From positions 52,391 through 116,390 of the forward strand of contig NZ_BCPR01000004.1 of the NCBI RefSeq assembly GCF_016586165.1: a stretch of DNA of 64,000 nt. The letters are read 5' to 3'. Made by a program: the position numbers and the translations under genes. The notes below the pieces were generated by a model. That model had not been told where the DNA came from. It saw only the letters and a program-made list of their open reading frames with translations, and searched no databases. The stretch is from Dyella sp. EPa41 (GTDB lineage: Bacteria; Pseudomonadota; Gammaproteobacteria; Xanthomonadales; Rhodanobacteraceae). Positions 54,909-63,425 of this stretch are shown piece by piece (the stretch's first letter is position 1; every line of letters begins with the position of its first letter).

Positions 54909-56015
54909 GTGAAAACACTATCCGCCTTGTTGCTTGCCGGACTCCTGCTTTGCCTGCAGGGATGCGTGCCAGGACAGTACATGACCAAGGAAGGCTTGAC
55001 GGAAGGAACACCAACGGACAACAGCCAAATCCAGTTGCTCACCATCACTCCACAGCTCCTGCAGCAATCCCCGCAGGGCGACCTGAATGCAACCGTCCCC
55101 CAGGCGCTGCTCGACTACCGGCCTGAGCCATACCGCATCGGCCCGGGCGATACGCTCTACATCACGGTATGGGATCACGCCGAACTGACCTCTCCCGCCG
55201 GCGTGCAGCAACAAACCGTTGCAAACGGACGCCTTGTCCGTTCGGACGGCACGCTGTTCTATCCCTATGTCGGCTCGATCAAGGTCGAGGGCCTGACGCT
55301 CGAGGAACTGCGCGCGCAGCTCTCGAGCAAACTGGCCAAGTTCGTGGAGCGGCCGCAGGTTGACGTGAACGTCGTCGGCTACAACAGCCAGCGCATCCTG
55401 CTGCAAGGCGCTTTCATGAAGACCGATCCGCAACCCATCACAGCCGTGCCGCTGACGCTGGGGCAAGCCATCGGCACCGCCACCATCAATGCGGACCAGG
55501 CCAACCTCGGTGACATGATCCTCGTCCGCGACGGCAAGGACTATCACCTGGACCTGTCGGGAACGAGCAGCAATACACGGCACAGCCCGGCGCAGGACAT
55601 CTATCTCAAGCCAGGCGACCGCATCTTCCTGCCCTACAACGACACCAAGGAGGTGTACGTGATGGGTGAGGTCATGCGTCCGCAAGCCGTCAACTTCCGG
55701 ACCGTTGCCAGCATCAACCTGACCCAGGCCCTGGGCCGCGTCGGCGGACTCAACCCGCTTACCGCCAATGGCAAGGAGGTCTACGTGATCCGTGGTGCGA
55801 GCAACTTCGAGAACGCGCCCGCCAAGGTATTCCAGCTCGATGCACGTTCGCCGGCGGCGTTTGCGCTGGGCGACCAGTTCTGGATGAAGCCGGGCGATGT
55901 GGTCTTCGTGGGCCCCGCAGGCATCACCCGTTGGAACCGCGTGATCAGCCAGCTCCTGCCGTCGCTTAGCGTGATCAGCACGGCCGCCTACACCAACTAC
56001 AGCGTGAACCATTGA
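54909..56015 (+). CDS. GumB/Wza-type polysaccharide export lipoprotein
   Basis: A 368-residue lipoprotein with the lipobox LCLQGC after a short leader (KTLSALLLAGLLL). The Poly_export domain reads YRIGPGDTLYITVWDH. Two SLBB-like repeats follow (VVGYNSQRILLQGAF, EVYVMGEVMRPQAVN). It matches GumB/Wza outer-membrane export channels. The GTG at 54909 has AAGGAG nine bases upstream. A GumC-type co-polymerase is not next to it, and a hairpin follows its stop. Confidence 0.88.
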   Translation: MKTLSALLLAGLLLCLQGCVPGQYMTKEGLTEGTPTDNSQIQLLTITPQLLQQSPQGDLNATVPQALLDYRPEPYRIGPGDTLYITVWDHAELTSPAGVQQQTVANGRLVRSDGTLFYPYVGSIKVEGLTLEELRAQLSSKLAKFVERPQVDVNVVGYNSQRILLQGAFMKTDPQPITAVPLTLGQAIGTATINADQANLGDMILVRDGKDYHLDLSGTSSNTRHSPAQDIYLKPGDRIFLPYNDTKEVYVMGEVMRPQAVNFRTVASINLTQALGRVGGLNPLTANGKEVYVIRGASNFENAPAKVFQLDARSPAAFALGDQFWMKPGDVVFVGPAGITRWNRVISQLLPSLSVISTAAYTNYSVNH

Positions 56016-56021
56016 TGCGAC

Positions 56022-56049
56022 AAGCGGAGCCATCCAGGTGGCTCCGCTT
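56022..56049 (+). terminator. Hairpin terminator after the export lipoprotein gene
   Basis: An 11-base-pair perfect stem (AAGCGGAGCCA and complement) with a six-base loop starts six bases after the stop. It ends in TTCGTG, with only a short T-run. Confidence 0.7.
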
Positions 56050-56416
56050 CGTGTACCGGCCCTTAAAAAACAGAGGTATTTGCATGAATGCATGCCATCG
56101 AGATCAGCACAGCCCTGCGTTTTCGTCCTACTTTTGACGCTTTCTGCAAATTGATCGACTTTGTCTGAACGGCCATCGCGCGATGCACGAAATTGCAATG
56201 CAGACGTGATAGCTTCTAAAGCCTGGTGTCGAACGAACCAGGCTTTATCACGCAGGCTGCTGGACTCCGACGGTTCCAGCAGGAGCAGCAACGATCCAGA
56301 CCTTTCACGGCCCAGGAGTGCAGGCCGCAAGGAATGGCGTTGCTCAAAGCCTGCACCACTTACCACCGGCTCGCACGGACACAGGGGGGTGAGCTGAGAG
56401 CGGCGGGTAATGTGCT
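56050..56416. promoter_or_regulatory. Control region upstream of the WecA-like gene
   Basis: The 367 bases hold no supported gene. The 5' part is A/T-richer (AAAAAACAGAGG at 56064-56076, TTTTGACGCTTTCTGC at about 56131) and may contain a promoter. A GGCGGGTAATGTG string at 56401 is similar to the RfaH ops element but has an extra base. Confidence 0.45.
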
Positions 56417-57643
56417 ATGCAAGATACTCATGTGATTTTCGCCTGCCTGATGGGCGCAATCACTTCAGCGACAGCCATCTTCATGCTTCGCCGGTACGCG
56501 CTGGTCCTGGGTCTCATCGACCACCCAACGCAACGCAAGCAGCATGTCGGCAAGGTGCCTTTGATCGGCGGCCTGGCGATCTTCATGGGCGTGACCGCCG
56601 GCGCGGCGTGCTACGGCCACTTCCATTGGTTCATCAAGGTACTGATCGATACCACCATGCTGCTGACGCTGCTTGGCGCCCTGGATGACCGCTTCGATCT
56701 CAGCGTGAGGGAGCGCCTCGTCATACAGACGATCGCGATCCTCACCGTCATCGCCACGACGGGCGTATACATCCACACGCTCGGCACGATCTTTGGCTAC
56801 GAGATCGAGCTCGGCTGGCTCGGTTACCCGTTCACCGTGATCGCCGTCATCGGATTGGTGAACGCGTTCAACATGATGGACGGCATCGACGGCCTCGCGG
56901 GCAGCCTGGAGATGGTGAGCATCGCGGCCATCACGCTGTTCGTCGGCCTCGGCCCGCTCCACGAGGCCATCGTGCTGCTTGCCCTGCTCGCCACGGCCTC
57001 GCTGCCCTACCTGGTGGCCAACCTTGGCCTGGCCGGCCGGAAGATCTTTCTCGGCGACGCGGGCAGCACGCTCATCGGCTACCTGCTGGCCTGGGTATTG
57101 ATCCGCATGACCCAGGTGCCCGAGGCGCACATGTCACCGGTGAATGTGCTGTGGTGCGTGGCCCTGCCCGTGTTCGACACGCTCGCCGTGATGCTCCGTC
57201 GCATGAGCCAGGGCAAGTCGCCCTTCAAGCCGGATCGCGGGCACATCCACCACATCATGCTGGGCTGCGGGTTCGGCCCGCGCAAGACACTGCTGGCACT
57301 CATCGGCTTGGCAGGCACGTTTGCCTTCATCGGCGTCGCGATCAGCCATGGCATCGCCTCTGCGGGCGTCAACCTGATGATCTTCTGCCTGACACTGGCC
57401 GCCTATATCTGGACAACCACGCGCCTGTGGTCGCGCCAGGAAGCCGCCCGCGAATTGTCGCAGGCATCCAAGCCATGGGCTGCGCGTGCCAATGGCGTCG
57501 CGGCAGCGTCCTCGATGAATACCGGGTTGACCAGCCACGGCGGTCGCGGAACGATCGAGCCATCCACGCTGCGCGGCTCGGGCTTCAAGCCGGGCATCGA
57601 AGGCAGCTCCTTTCGCTCGGCCTTACAGGAGCCGCCACGGTAG
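56417..57643 (+). CDS. WecA-like undecaprenyl-phosphate sugar-1-phosphate transferase
   Basis: A 408-residue, roughly 11-helix MraY/WecA-family protein. Catalytic motifs are DDRFDLS, NAFNMMDGIDGLAGS, FLGDAGSTLIG and PDRGHIHHIML. It would start repeat-unit assembly by loading a sugar phosphate (often N-acetylglucosamine) on undecaprenyl phosphate. The 60 residues after the last helix form a polar, Ser/Gly-rich tail not needed by WecA. A stop three codons upstream fixes the start at 56417. Confidence 0.88.
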   Translation: MQDTHVIFACLMGAITSATAIFMLRRYALVLGLIDHPTQRKQHVGKVPLIGGLAIFMGVTAGAACYGHFHWFIKVLIDTTMLLTLLGALDDRFDLSVRERLVIQTIAILTVIATTGVYIHTLGTIFGYEIELGWLGYPFTVIAVIGLVNAFNMMDGIDGLAGSLEMVSIAAITLFVGLGPLHEAIVLLALLATASLPYLVANLGLAGRKIFLGDAGSTLIGYLLAWVLIRMTQVPEAHMSPVNVLWCVALPVFDTLAVMLRRMSQGKSPFKPDRGHIHHIMLGCGFGPRKTLLALIGLAGTFAFIGVAISHGIASAGVNLMIFCLTLAAYIWTTTRLWSRQEAARELSQASKPWAARANGVAAASSMNTGLTSHGGRGTIEPSTLRGSGFKPGIEGSSFRSALQEPPR

Positions 57644-57677
57644 TCCACCGTGGCGGGCTCGCCGGCCGCGCGCCGGG

Positions 57678-59114
57678 TCAGCTTCCAAGAAACTGGATCG
57701 CTGAGCCGGCCGCGATCCTGGTGATGCCGGACTCGACCTTGTTGTCGTACTCGTAGGACTCTGCCAGCGACAGCGTGGCCTTGACGGTGCGCATCTCGTT
57801 GCTGGTGCTGAGGAAGGACATCACGCCCCGCGAAACGCCGCTCGCCTGCGGCGCGCTTCGCGCGACATTGCCGGAAATGACCACGTTCTGGATCTTCCTC
57901 GCCTTGTCGGATGTATCGTCCATGGCAAAGCTCAGGCAACTTCCGCGGATATCCACGAAGGTATTGCCGGCGCACACCACGTCGTTGGCGCCGTAGATGC
58001 CGATCGCTCCCATCTGCGGGCGAATGCCGACGAACGTATTGCCGGTGACGACGGCCCGCACGGCGTTGTCGCTGGCCTTCCATACGTAGGTGCCGAGGCG
58101 AACGGCATCACCGCCCGGCCCGGAGCCCGGCGGTGTACGCTGGAACGTGCAGCCGCTGATCTGCGTGTTGCTGAGTCCGCCGATGAACACGTCATAGCGG
58201 ATCGAATTGACGAAGTTGCAGTTGACGATGGTCAGGTCGTCCGGCGGGTCGGCCTTGGTCTTCGGCTTGGTGGCACCGTAGATACCCCAGTAGCAGTTCA
58301 CGAACTCGCAGTCGGACACGGTCCAACCGCGTATGTTGTCGCCGGTCTGGTGTCCATTGAAGAACGTGATGCCGGCGGTGTTCACCGAATTGATGTCGAT
58401 GAACTTGCAACGGCTGATGCGGATATTCCTGTAGATGCTCCAGTTGTGGTCGGGCTCGAAGTCGATCGCGCCGACCGAGGAAGACAGCTTTGCGTTGCCG
58501 ATGTTCTGGAAGGTGCACCCCTCCACCGTCAGCGTGTCGCAATCGATGATGGACAGCCCGTTTCGATTGGCCTTGACCAGGCCGTCGAACAGGCAATCGC
58601 GCACCACGATGCGCTGGTTGTGGCGTTCCGTGTCATGGAGCGTCCCCGATCCCACGTACATGCCGTCGCCACGAAATCCGTGGAAGGTCACGCGCTCCAC
58701 CACCATGTCGGACGTGGCGTTGACGGCCAGCAGGTAGAAGTACTGCATGTAGCCGAACTCGTCCACGCGGCCGTTGAGCACGAAGTCATGCAGGTGGATG
58801 TTGCGCATGTTGTCGGCGACCAGGCGCGTGCCGCCATCCCGCACGTGCGTCACCATCATGAATTCGCATTGCAGCGAGTTGTCGTAAGCCTTGAGCTGGC
58901 TTGCGCTCCCTTCGCCATACAGCTCGAGGCCGGACTTCAGGTCGAGCTGCTTGACCAGGTATACCCCCGAAGGAATGAACACCTTGCTGGAACTGTCGAT
59001 GGCCGCCTGGATGCCCAGCGTGCAATCGTAGGTGCTGACGCCGGCGCGGATCGCCGCGCGCTCCTTCTCGGGCAGGAAATCAAGGACGTTGGCCGCCTTC
59101 GATGCGGTTGACAT
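57678..59114 (-). CDS. Right-handed beta-helix protein
   Basis: A 478-residue pectate-lyase-3-like beta-helix with an N-terminal AIQAAIDSSSKVFIPSG-type segment (LGIQAAIDSSSKVFIPSG) and repeated short strands (VSDCEFVNC, IVNCNFVNS, ISGCTFQR, VSGN). Pattern and length fit polysaccharide-binding or lyase folds, including phage tailspikes. There is no signal peptide and no lipobox. It lies in the exopolysaccharide locus, upstream of the GT4 gene by strand order reversed, with a 27-base gap. Function is unknown; a lyase or modifier of the polymer is inferred. Confidence 0.7.
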   Translation of the reverse strand: MSTASKAANVLDFLPEKERAAIRAGVSTYDCTLGIQAAIDSSSKVFIPSGVYLVKQLDLKSGLELYGEGSASQLKAYDNSLQCEFMMVTHVRDGGTRLVADNMRNIHLHDFVLNGRVDEFGYMQYFYLLAVNATSDMVVERVTFHGFRGDGMYVGSGTLHDTERHNQRIVVRDCLFDGLVKANRNGLSIIDCDTLTVEGCTFQNIGNAKLSSSVGAIDFEPDHNWSIYRNIRISRCKFIDINSVNTAGITFFNGHQTGDNIRGWTVSDCEFVNCYWGIYGATKPKTKADPPDDLTIVNCNFVNSIRYDVFIGGLSNTQISGCTFQRTPPGSGPGGDAVRLGTYVWKASDNAVRAVVTGNTFVGIRPQMGAIGIYGANDVVCAGNTFVDIRGSCLSFAMDDTSDKARKIQNVVISGNVARSAPQASGVSRGVMSFLSTSNEMRTVKATLSLAESYEYDNKVESGITRIAAGSAIQFLGS

Positions 59115-59141
59115 GGTTGTTATCTCCGTCTGGGAAGGGTG

Positions 59142-60296
59142 TCACTGGCGAAGGAGCGCGACGCCTACGGGTTGGCAAAGCTCCGCGTAAACCTCCATGG
59201 TTCGCCTTATGACGATGCCTTCGTCGAACTCTGCATGTGCCTTGCGGCGTGCCGCCTGTCCGAGTTGCCGCGCAAACTCAGGCTGGTCCTGCAATCGTCG
59301 AATGGCGTCGGCCAGCGCATCGCTGTCCTTGACGGGAACCAGCAATCCATCCACGCCGTCGCGCACGACTTCGCGGCACCCCGGCACATCCGTGGTGACC
59401 AGCGGAAGCCCGCAGGCCGCCGCCTCCACCAGCGTGCGCGGCAGCCCTTCGCGATAGCTCGGCAGGACCACCACGTGCACGCTGCCGAGCAACCGGATCA
59501 TGTCGTCGACATGGCCGAGCCAGGTGATCAGCCCCTCTTCGACCCAGCCGCGTATCGTCGACTCCGGTACCGCCGCCGGGTTGCCTGGATCCGGCATGCC
59601 GGCCAGCAATGCATCGATGGGACGCCCCTGGTCGCGCAACTGGCGCAGCGCGTCGATGAACTCCTCGATGCCCTTGTCCCAGAGCAGGCGGCTCGCGAGC
59701 AGTACGCGCAGGCTGCCATCGCGGGGCGCGGCGCTGGGCACGCCGGCGAAGCGCGCGCAATCGACACCTGATCCGCGGATCAGGCGGATGTGCTCCGGAT
59801 CCACCAGACCGGCACGCGTGAACAGCTCCACGTCGTCCGAGTTCTGCAGGATGAGCCGGGCCTGCTCTCCGCCCAATGCGAGCCTCATGAGTCCGCGCAC
59901 GACCGGGCGCAACAGGCGCGCCTTGAGTTGCTCGCTGGTGAAGACGTAACCCATGCCGGCCACGGCGTTCACGCGAACAGGAACGCCCGCCAGGCGCGCC
60001 GCCAGCGACCCATACACCGCGCACTTGATGGTGAAGCCGTGGACCAGGGTGGGCCGCTCACGACGGATCAGGCGCACGAGATACCAGAGCAGCGCCATTT
60101 CGCGCATGGGATTGAGGCTGCGCCGCTCCATCGGCAACGGCTCCCAACGCAAGCCGAGGCCACGGAGCTTCTCGCCGTAGGGCCCGGGTGGAGAAATCAG
60201 CAACACGTCGCAGCCGGCGTGGCTCAGCGCCATCGCCAGCGATCGCCTGAAGTTGTAGAGATACCAATCGGTATTGGCGAAAAGTATGACCTTCAT
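59142..60296 (-). CDS. GT4-family glycosyltransferase
   Basis: A 384-residue retaining glycosyltransferase of the GT-B fold. The acceptor-side opening is ILFANTDWYLYNFRRSLAMA. The donor domain has SRLLWDKGIEEFIDAL and the E-x7-E motif in REGLPRTLVEAAACG. Sequence near GFTIKCAVYGSLAARLAG resembles transferases adding N-acetylglucosamine-type sugars. It lies between the beta-helix gene and the amidotransferase. Confidence 0.9.
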   Translation of the reverse strand: MKVILFANTDWYLYNFRRSLAMALSHAGCDVLLISPPGPYGEKLRGLGLRWEPLPMERRSLNPMREMALLWYLVRLIRRERPTLVHGFTIKCAVYGSLAARLAGVPVRVNAVAGMGYVFTSEQLKARLLRPVVRGLMRLALGGEQARLILQNSDDVELFTRAGLVDPEHIRLIRGSGVDCARFAGVPSAAPRDGSLRVLLASRLLWDKGIEEFIDALRQLRDQGRPIDALLAGMPDPGNPAAVPESTIRGWVEEGLITWLGHVDDMIRLLGSVHVVVLPSYREGLPRTLVEAAACGLPLVTTDVPGCREVVRDGVDGLLVPVKDSDALADAIRRLQDQPEFARQLGQAARRKAHAEFDEGIVIRRTMEVYAELCQPVGVALLRQ

Positions 60297-60372
60297 TCGT
60301 ACACCTCGCGCATGCCCTTCGAGGTCCTGCCCCTCCCATGGGCAAACACCGGGCGGTTCTATGGGGCGGCTG

Positions 60373-62340
60373 TCACGACAATGTCCCTTCCGTCTCCTGC
60401 AACCAGGCCTGGAACATCAAAATGGTCCACAGTGATTGCTGCCAGTTTCGGCGGCCGCTCAAGTGTTCTTCCCAACGCTGCCGGATGGGGCCGGGCTCCA
60501 GGTAGCCCTCGCGGCGCAGCCGGCTTTCGCTGAGCAAGGCCTCCGCCCAGTCGCGCAGCGGGCCCCGCAACCAGCTGCCCAGCGGAATGCCGAAGCCCAT
60601 CTTGGGGCGCTCGATCAACTCCTTCGGCACATGCCGGTAGAGCAACTGGCGCATCAGCCATTTGCCCTGCCCCTGGCGAATCTTCTGATGCAACGGGATG
60701 CGCCACGCGAGCTCGACCACGCGGTGGTCGAGCATCGGTGCGCGGGTTTCCAGGCTGTTGGCCATCGCCGCGCGATCGACCTTTACCAGGATGTCGTCGG
60801 GCAGATAGTTCTGGGCGTCCATCGCCATCATCCACTGCGCAAGGTCATCGGCCTTTGGCCAGGAGCGTGTATCGGTGAACGACGTCTCGGCCTGGTTCGC
60901 GCCGATCACGATGTCCGAAGGCTTGCGCCAATGGCTCACCAGGTTGAGGAAGAACGCGCGTCCATCCGAGGCCGTGAGCACTTCGGCGAGCTTGTGCGCC
61001 TTGTCACCCGGATTGGCGAGCTGCCAGCCCTTGGGCAACACGGGGCTGGCGAGGTTGAACATGGCGTCCCATCCGCCCGGCGGCAGCGCCTGCAGCGCGG
61101 ACGCCATGGTCCGCCGCACCACATGCGGCATGCGCTGCATGCGCTCCCACGTCGTGCGTGCCGCGAGGTAGCGGTTGTAGCCGCCAAACAGTTCGTCGCC
61201 GCCATCGCCGCTCAATGCCACCGTCACTTCGCGCCGGGTCAGCTCGCTGATGAGAAACGTCGGTATCTGCGAGCAGTCGCCGAATGGCTCGCAATAGATC
61301 GATGGCAGCTTCGGAATGACGGCAAGCGTGTCCTCCGGCCTCACGTACAGCTCGGTGTGTTCGGTACCCAGGTGGCGCGCCACCGCCTTGGCGTGCACGG
61401 CTTCGTCGTAGTCGCTTTCGTCGAAGCCGATCGTGAACGTCCTCACCTGGCCCCGGCTGGACGCCTGCATCAACGCGGCAACCGTGCTGCTGTCGATGCC
61501 GCCGCTCAGGAAGGCGCCCAGCGGCACGTCGGAAATCAGTTGTCCACCGACGCTGGCGCCGAGTTGCTTCTCCAGCGCGTCGATCGCCTCCTCGTCACTG
61601 CAGTCGAGGGGATCGCGCAGCCCGGCGCTCACGACATCGTTGCATCGCCAGTACGGGACCGGCTGCGCCTCGCCGGGCGCCTCGGCGCATATGCACACGA
61701 AATGGCCGGGCGGAAGCTTGAAGACATGGCGATAGATCGAGTGCGGCGCGGGGATGCAGTCATGGGCAAGCAGCAGTGCCAATGCGTCGCGGTCCACTTC
61801 GGTCCGAAGCGCGGGATGCGCCTTGAGCGACTTCAGCTCCGAGCCGAACAGGAACGTCGAATTCTGCCACGCGTAATAGAGCGGCTTCTCGCCCATGCGG
61901 TCGCGCGCCAGCGTGAGGGCGCGTTCCTGGCGGTCCCATACGGCGAACGCGAACATGCCGACGCAAGCCACCAGGGTCTGCTCGATGCCCCATGCAACAA
62001 AGCATGCCAGCAGCGTCTCGGTGTCGGAGTGACCGCGCCACGGTGGGGCCTCGCCGTGGCGGGCGAGACGCTCGCGCAGTTCGAGATGGTTGTAGATCTC
62101 GCCGTTGAACACGACCACGTAGCGACCGTCGGCGGAGGGCATCGGCTGGTGCCCGGCGGCCGACAGGTCGAGAATGGAGAGCCGACGATGTGCCAGCGCG
62201 ATGCCGACATTCTCGTCGCACCACAAGCCACCGTCGTCGGGCCCGCGATGGGTCAGCTGACGCGACATGTTGCCTGCCCGTTCGAGCAGCACCTGCCGGT
62301 CGTCCGAGCGCAGCTGCCAGAAGCCCGTTATGCCGCACAT
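60373..62340 (-). CDS. asnB: Asparagine synthase-like glutamine amidotransferase
   Basis: A 655-residue AsnB-type enzyme. The Cys-2 nucleophile follows the start Met (MCGITGFW), which fixes the start at 62340 and removes 20 upstream residues. The glutaminase domain runs to about 200 (NGEIYNHLELRERL). The synthetase domain has the PP-loop GAFLSGGIDSSTVA and SGDGGDELFGGYNRY. In polysaccharide loci such genes often amidate uronic acids of the repeat unit; an asparagine role is also possible. The first 13 bases overlap the GT gene's end. Confidence 0.87.
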   Translation of the reverse strand: MCGITGFWQLRSDDRQVLLERAGNMSRQLTHRGPDDGGLWCDENVGIALAHRRLSILDLSAAGHQPMPSADGRYVVVFNGEIYNHLELRERLARHGEAPPWRGHSDTETLLACFVAWGIEQTLVACVGMFAFAVWDRQERALTLARDRMGEKPLYYAWQNSTFLFGSELKSLKAHPALRTEVDRDALALLLAHDCIPAPHSIYRHVFKLPPGHFVCICAEAPGEAQPVPYWRCNDVVSAGLRDPLDCSDEEAIDALEKQLGASVGGQLISDVPLGAFLSGGIDSSTVAALMQASSRGQVRTFTIGFDESDYDEAVHAKAVARHLGTEHTELYVRPEDTLAVIPKLPSIYCEPFGDCSQIPTFLISELTRREVTVALSGDGGDELFGGYNRYLAARTTWERMQRMPHVVRRTMASALQALPPGGWDAMFNLASPVLPKGWQLANPGDKAHKLAEVLTASDGRAFFLNLVSHWRKPSDIVIGANQAETSFTDTRSWPKADDLAQWMMAMDAQNYLPDDILVKVDRAAMANSLETRAPMLDHRVVELAWRIPLHQKIRQGQGKWLMRQLLYRHVPKELIERPKMGFGIPLGSWLRGPLRDWAEALLSESRLRREGYLEPGPIRQRWEEHLSGRRNWQQSLWTILMFQAWLQETEGTLS

Positions 62341-63425
62341 CGGCTCTGCCCCACGCTGTGCAATACCCGGGCGAGCCGCGGCGCTTGCGTCTGCAGGCAA
62401 TAGGTCTGCTCGACCGCCATGCGTCCGGCCTGCCCCATGCGCAGGCGCATGGGGCGATCCTCGATCAATTGCACCAGGTTGTCCTCCCAGCTAGCGCTGC
62501 CGGTCGCGAGAAAACCGCTCTCGCCGTGGCGCACGATGTCGATGTTGGCACCGACGCGCGACGCCACCACGGGCAGGCCGCACGCCATGTACTGGATGAG
62601 TTTGTAACCGCACTTGCCCCGCTCCCACGGCCCGTCGCGCAACGGCATGATGCCGATGTCCATGCGGGCGATCGCGGCGGCCTCGCTCTCTTCGGTCCAT
62701 GGCAGGACCTCCGGATCGAAACCCTTGAACTGGTCGACCACGGCGGGGTTCGCGCCCACCAGGAGCAGGCGCGCACCGTGTTCGACGCAAACCTTCTCGA
62801 GCACCTCGCGCTGGTCGAGCAGATAGTTTTCGGTGAGCGGTGAACCGATCCAGCCGATCACCGGACCCCGATCTTCCCCGTGCACCACCGGTTGATAGCG
62901 CCGCTCATCCACCACCGTGGGAATGACCTCGATGCGCGACGCGCCGGCCTGGGCCGCACGCTCCGCCAGGTAACTGTTGCCGGCCACCACGCAGGCGGCA
63001 TCACGCATGACGCGGTCGATCTTTCGCCCCAGCAGTCCGCGCACCAGGCGATTGGACGAAAGATCGTACCGATGGAACAGCGCGTCGTCGTAGTCCACCA
63101 CATAGGGCTTGACCGATCGCGCCAGCAGCGACTCGACCATGGACGGCAGGTACGGAAACAGTTCGCCTTCGATCCAGGCGACATCATGCTCGCCGTTGCG
63201 CATCAGCTCCTTGAACCGGTGCGCGCCGCGGCGCCACGCATTCACCATGGCCCCGCGACTGTTGCCGCGAAAAATCGCATCAAGGTACTCATCCGAGAAG
63301 AGCGGCCGAACGTCCACGTCGATGCCGTAGCCGCGCAACAGGGGAAGGTACTGCAGGCTGCGCAGCCGCGAACTCGCCCCCCTCCTCGAATATTTGGAAA
63401 AAAGCAGGACCCGGATGCGCCTCAT
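62328..63425 (-). CDS. GT4-family glycosyltransferase
   Basis: A 365-residue GT-B transferase with VLLFSKYSRRGASSRLRSL at the N-terminus. The donor site has VIGWIGSPLTENYL, MPLRDGPWERGKCGYK and YMACGLPVVASRVGANID. The E-x7-E pair of GT4 enzymes is not clear, so assignment is less firm than for the other transferase. ATG 63425 overlaps the upstream gene's stop (ATGA); the frame extends upstream to 63494. Confidence 0.82.
   Translation of the reverse strand: MRRIRVLLFSKYSRRGASSRLRSLQYLPLLRGYGIDVDVRPLFSDEYLDAIFRGNSRGAMVNAWRRGAHRFKELMRNGEHDVAWIEGELFPYLPSMVESLLARSVKPYVVDYDDALFHRYDLSSNRLVRGLLGRKIDRVMRDAACVVAGNSYLAERAAQAGASRIEVIPTVVDERRYQPVVHGEDRGPVIGWIGSPLTENYLLDQREVLEKVCVEHGARLLLVGANPAVVDQFKGFDPEVLPWTEESEAAAIARMDIGIMPLRDGPWERGKCGYKLIQYMACGLPVVASRVGANIDIVRHGESGFLATGSASWEDNLVQLIEDRPMRLRMGQAGRMAVEQTYCLQTQAPRLARVLHSVGQSRCAA

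Noticed and set aside
56400..56415. String resembling the RfaH ops/JUMPstart element upstream of the WecA-like gene
   Set aside because: GGCGGGTAATGTG needs an extra base to match GGCGGTAG, and the rest of the JUMPstart sequence is absent.
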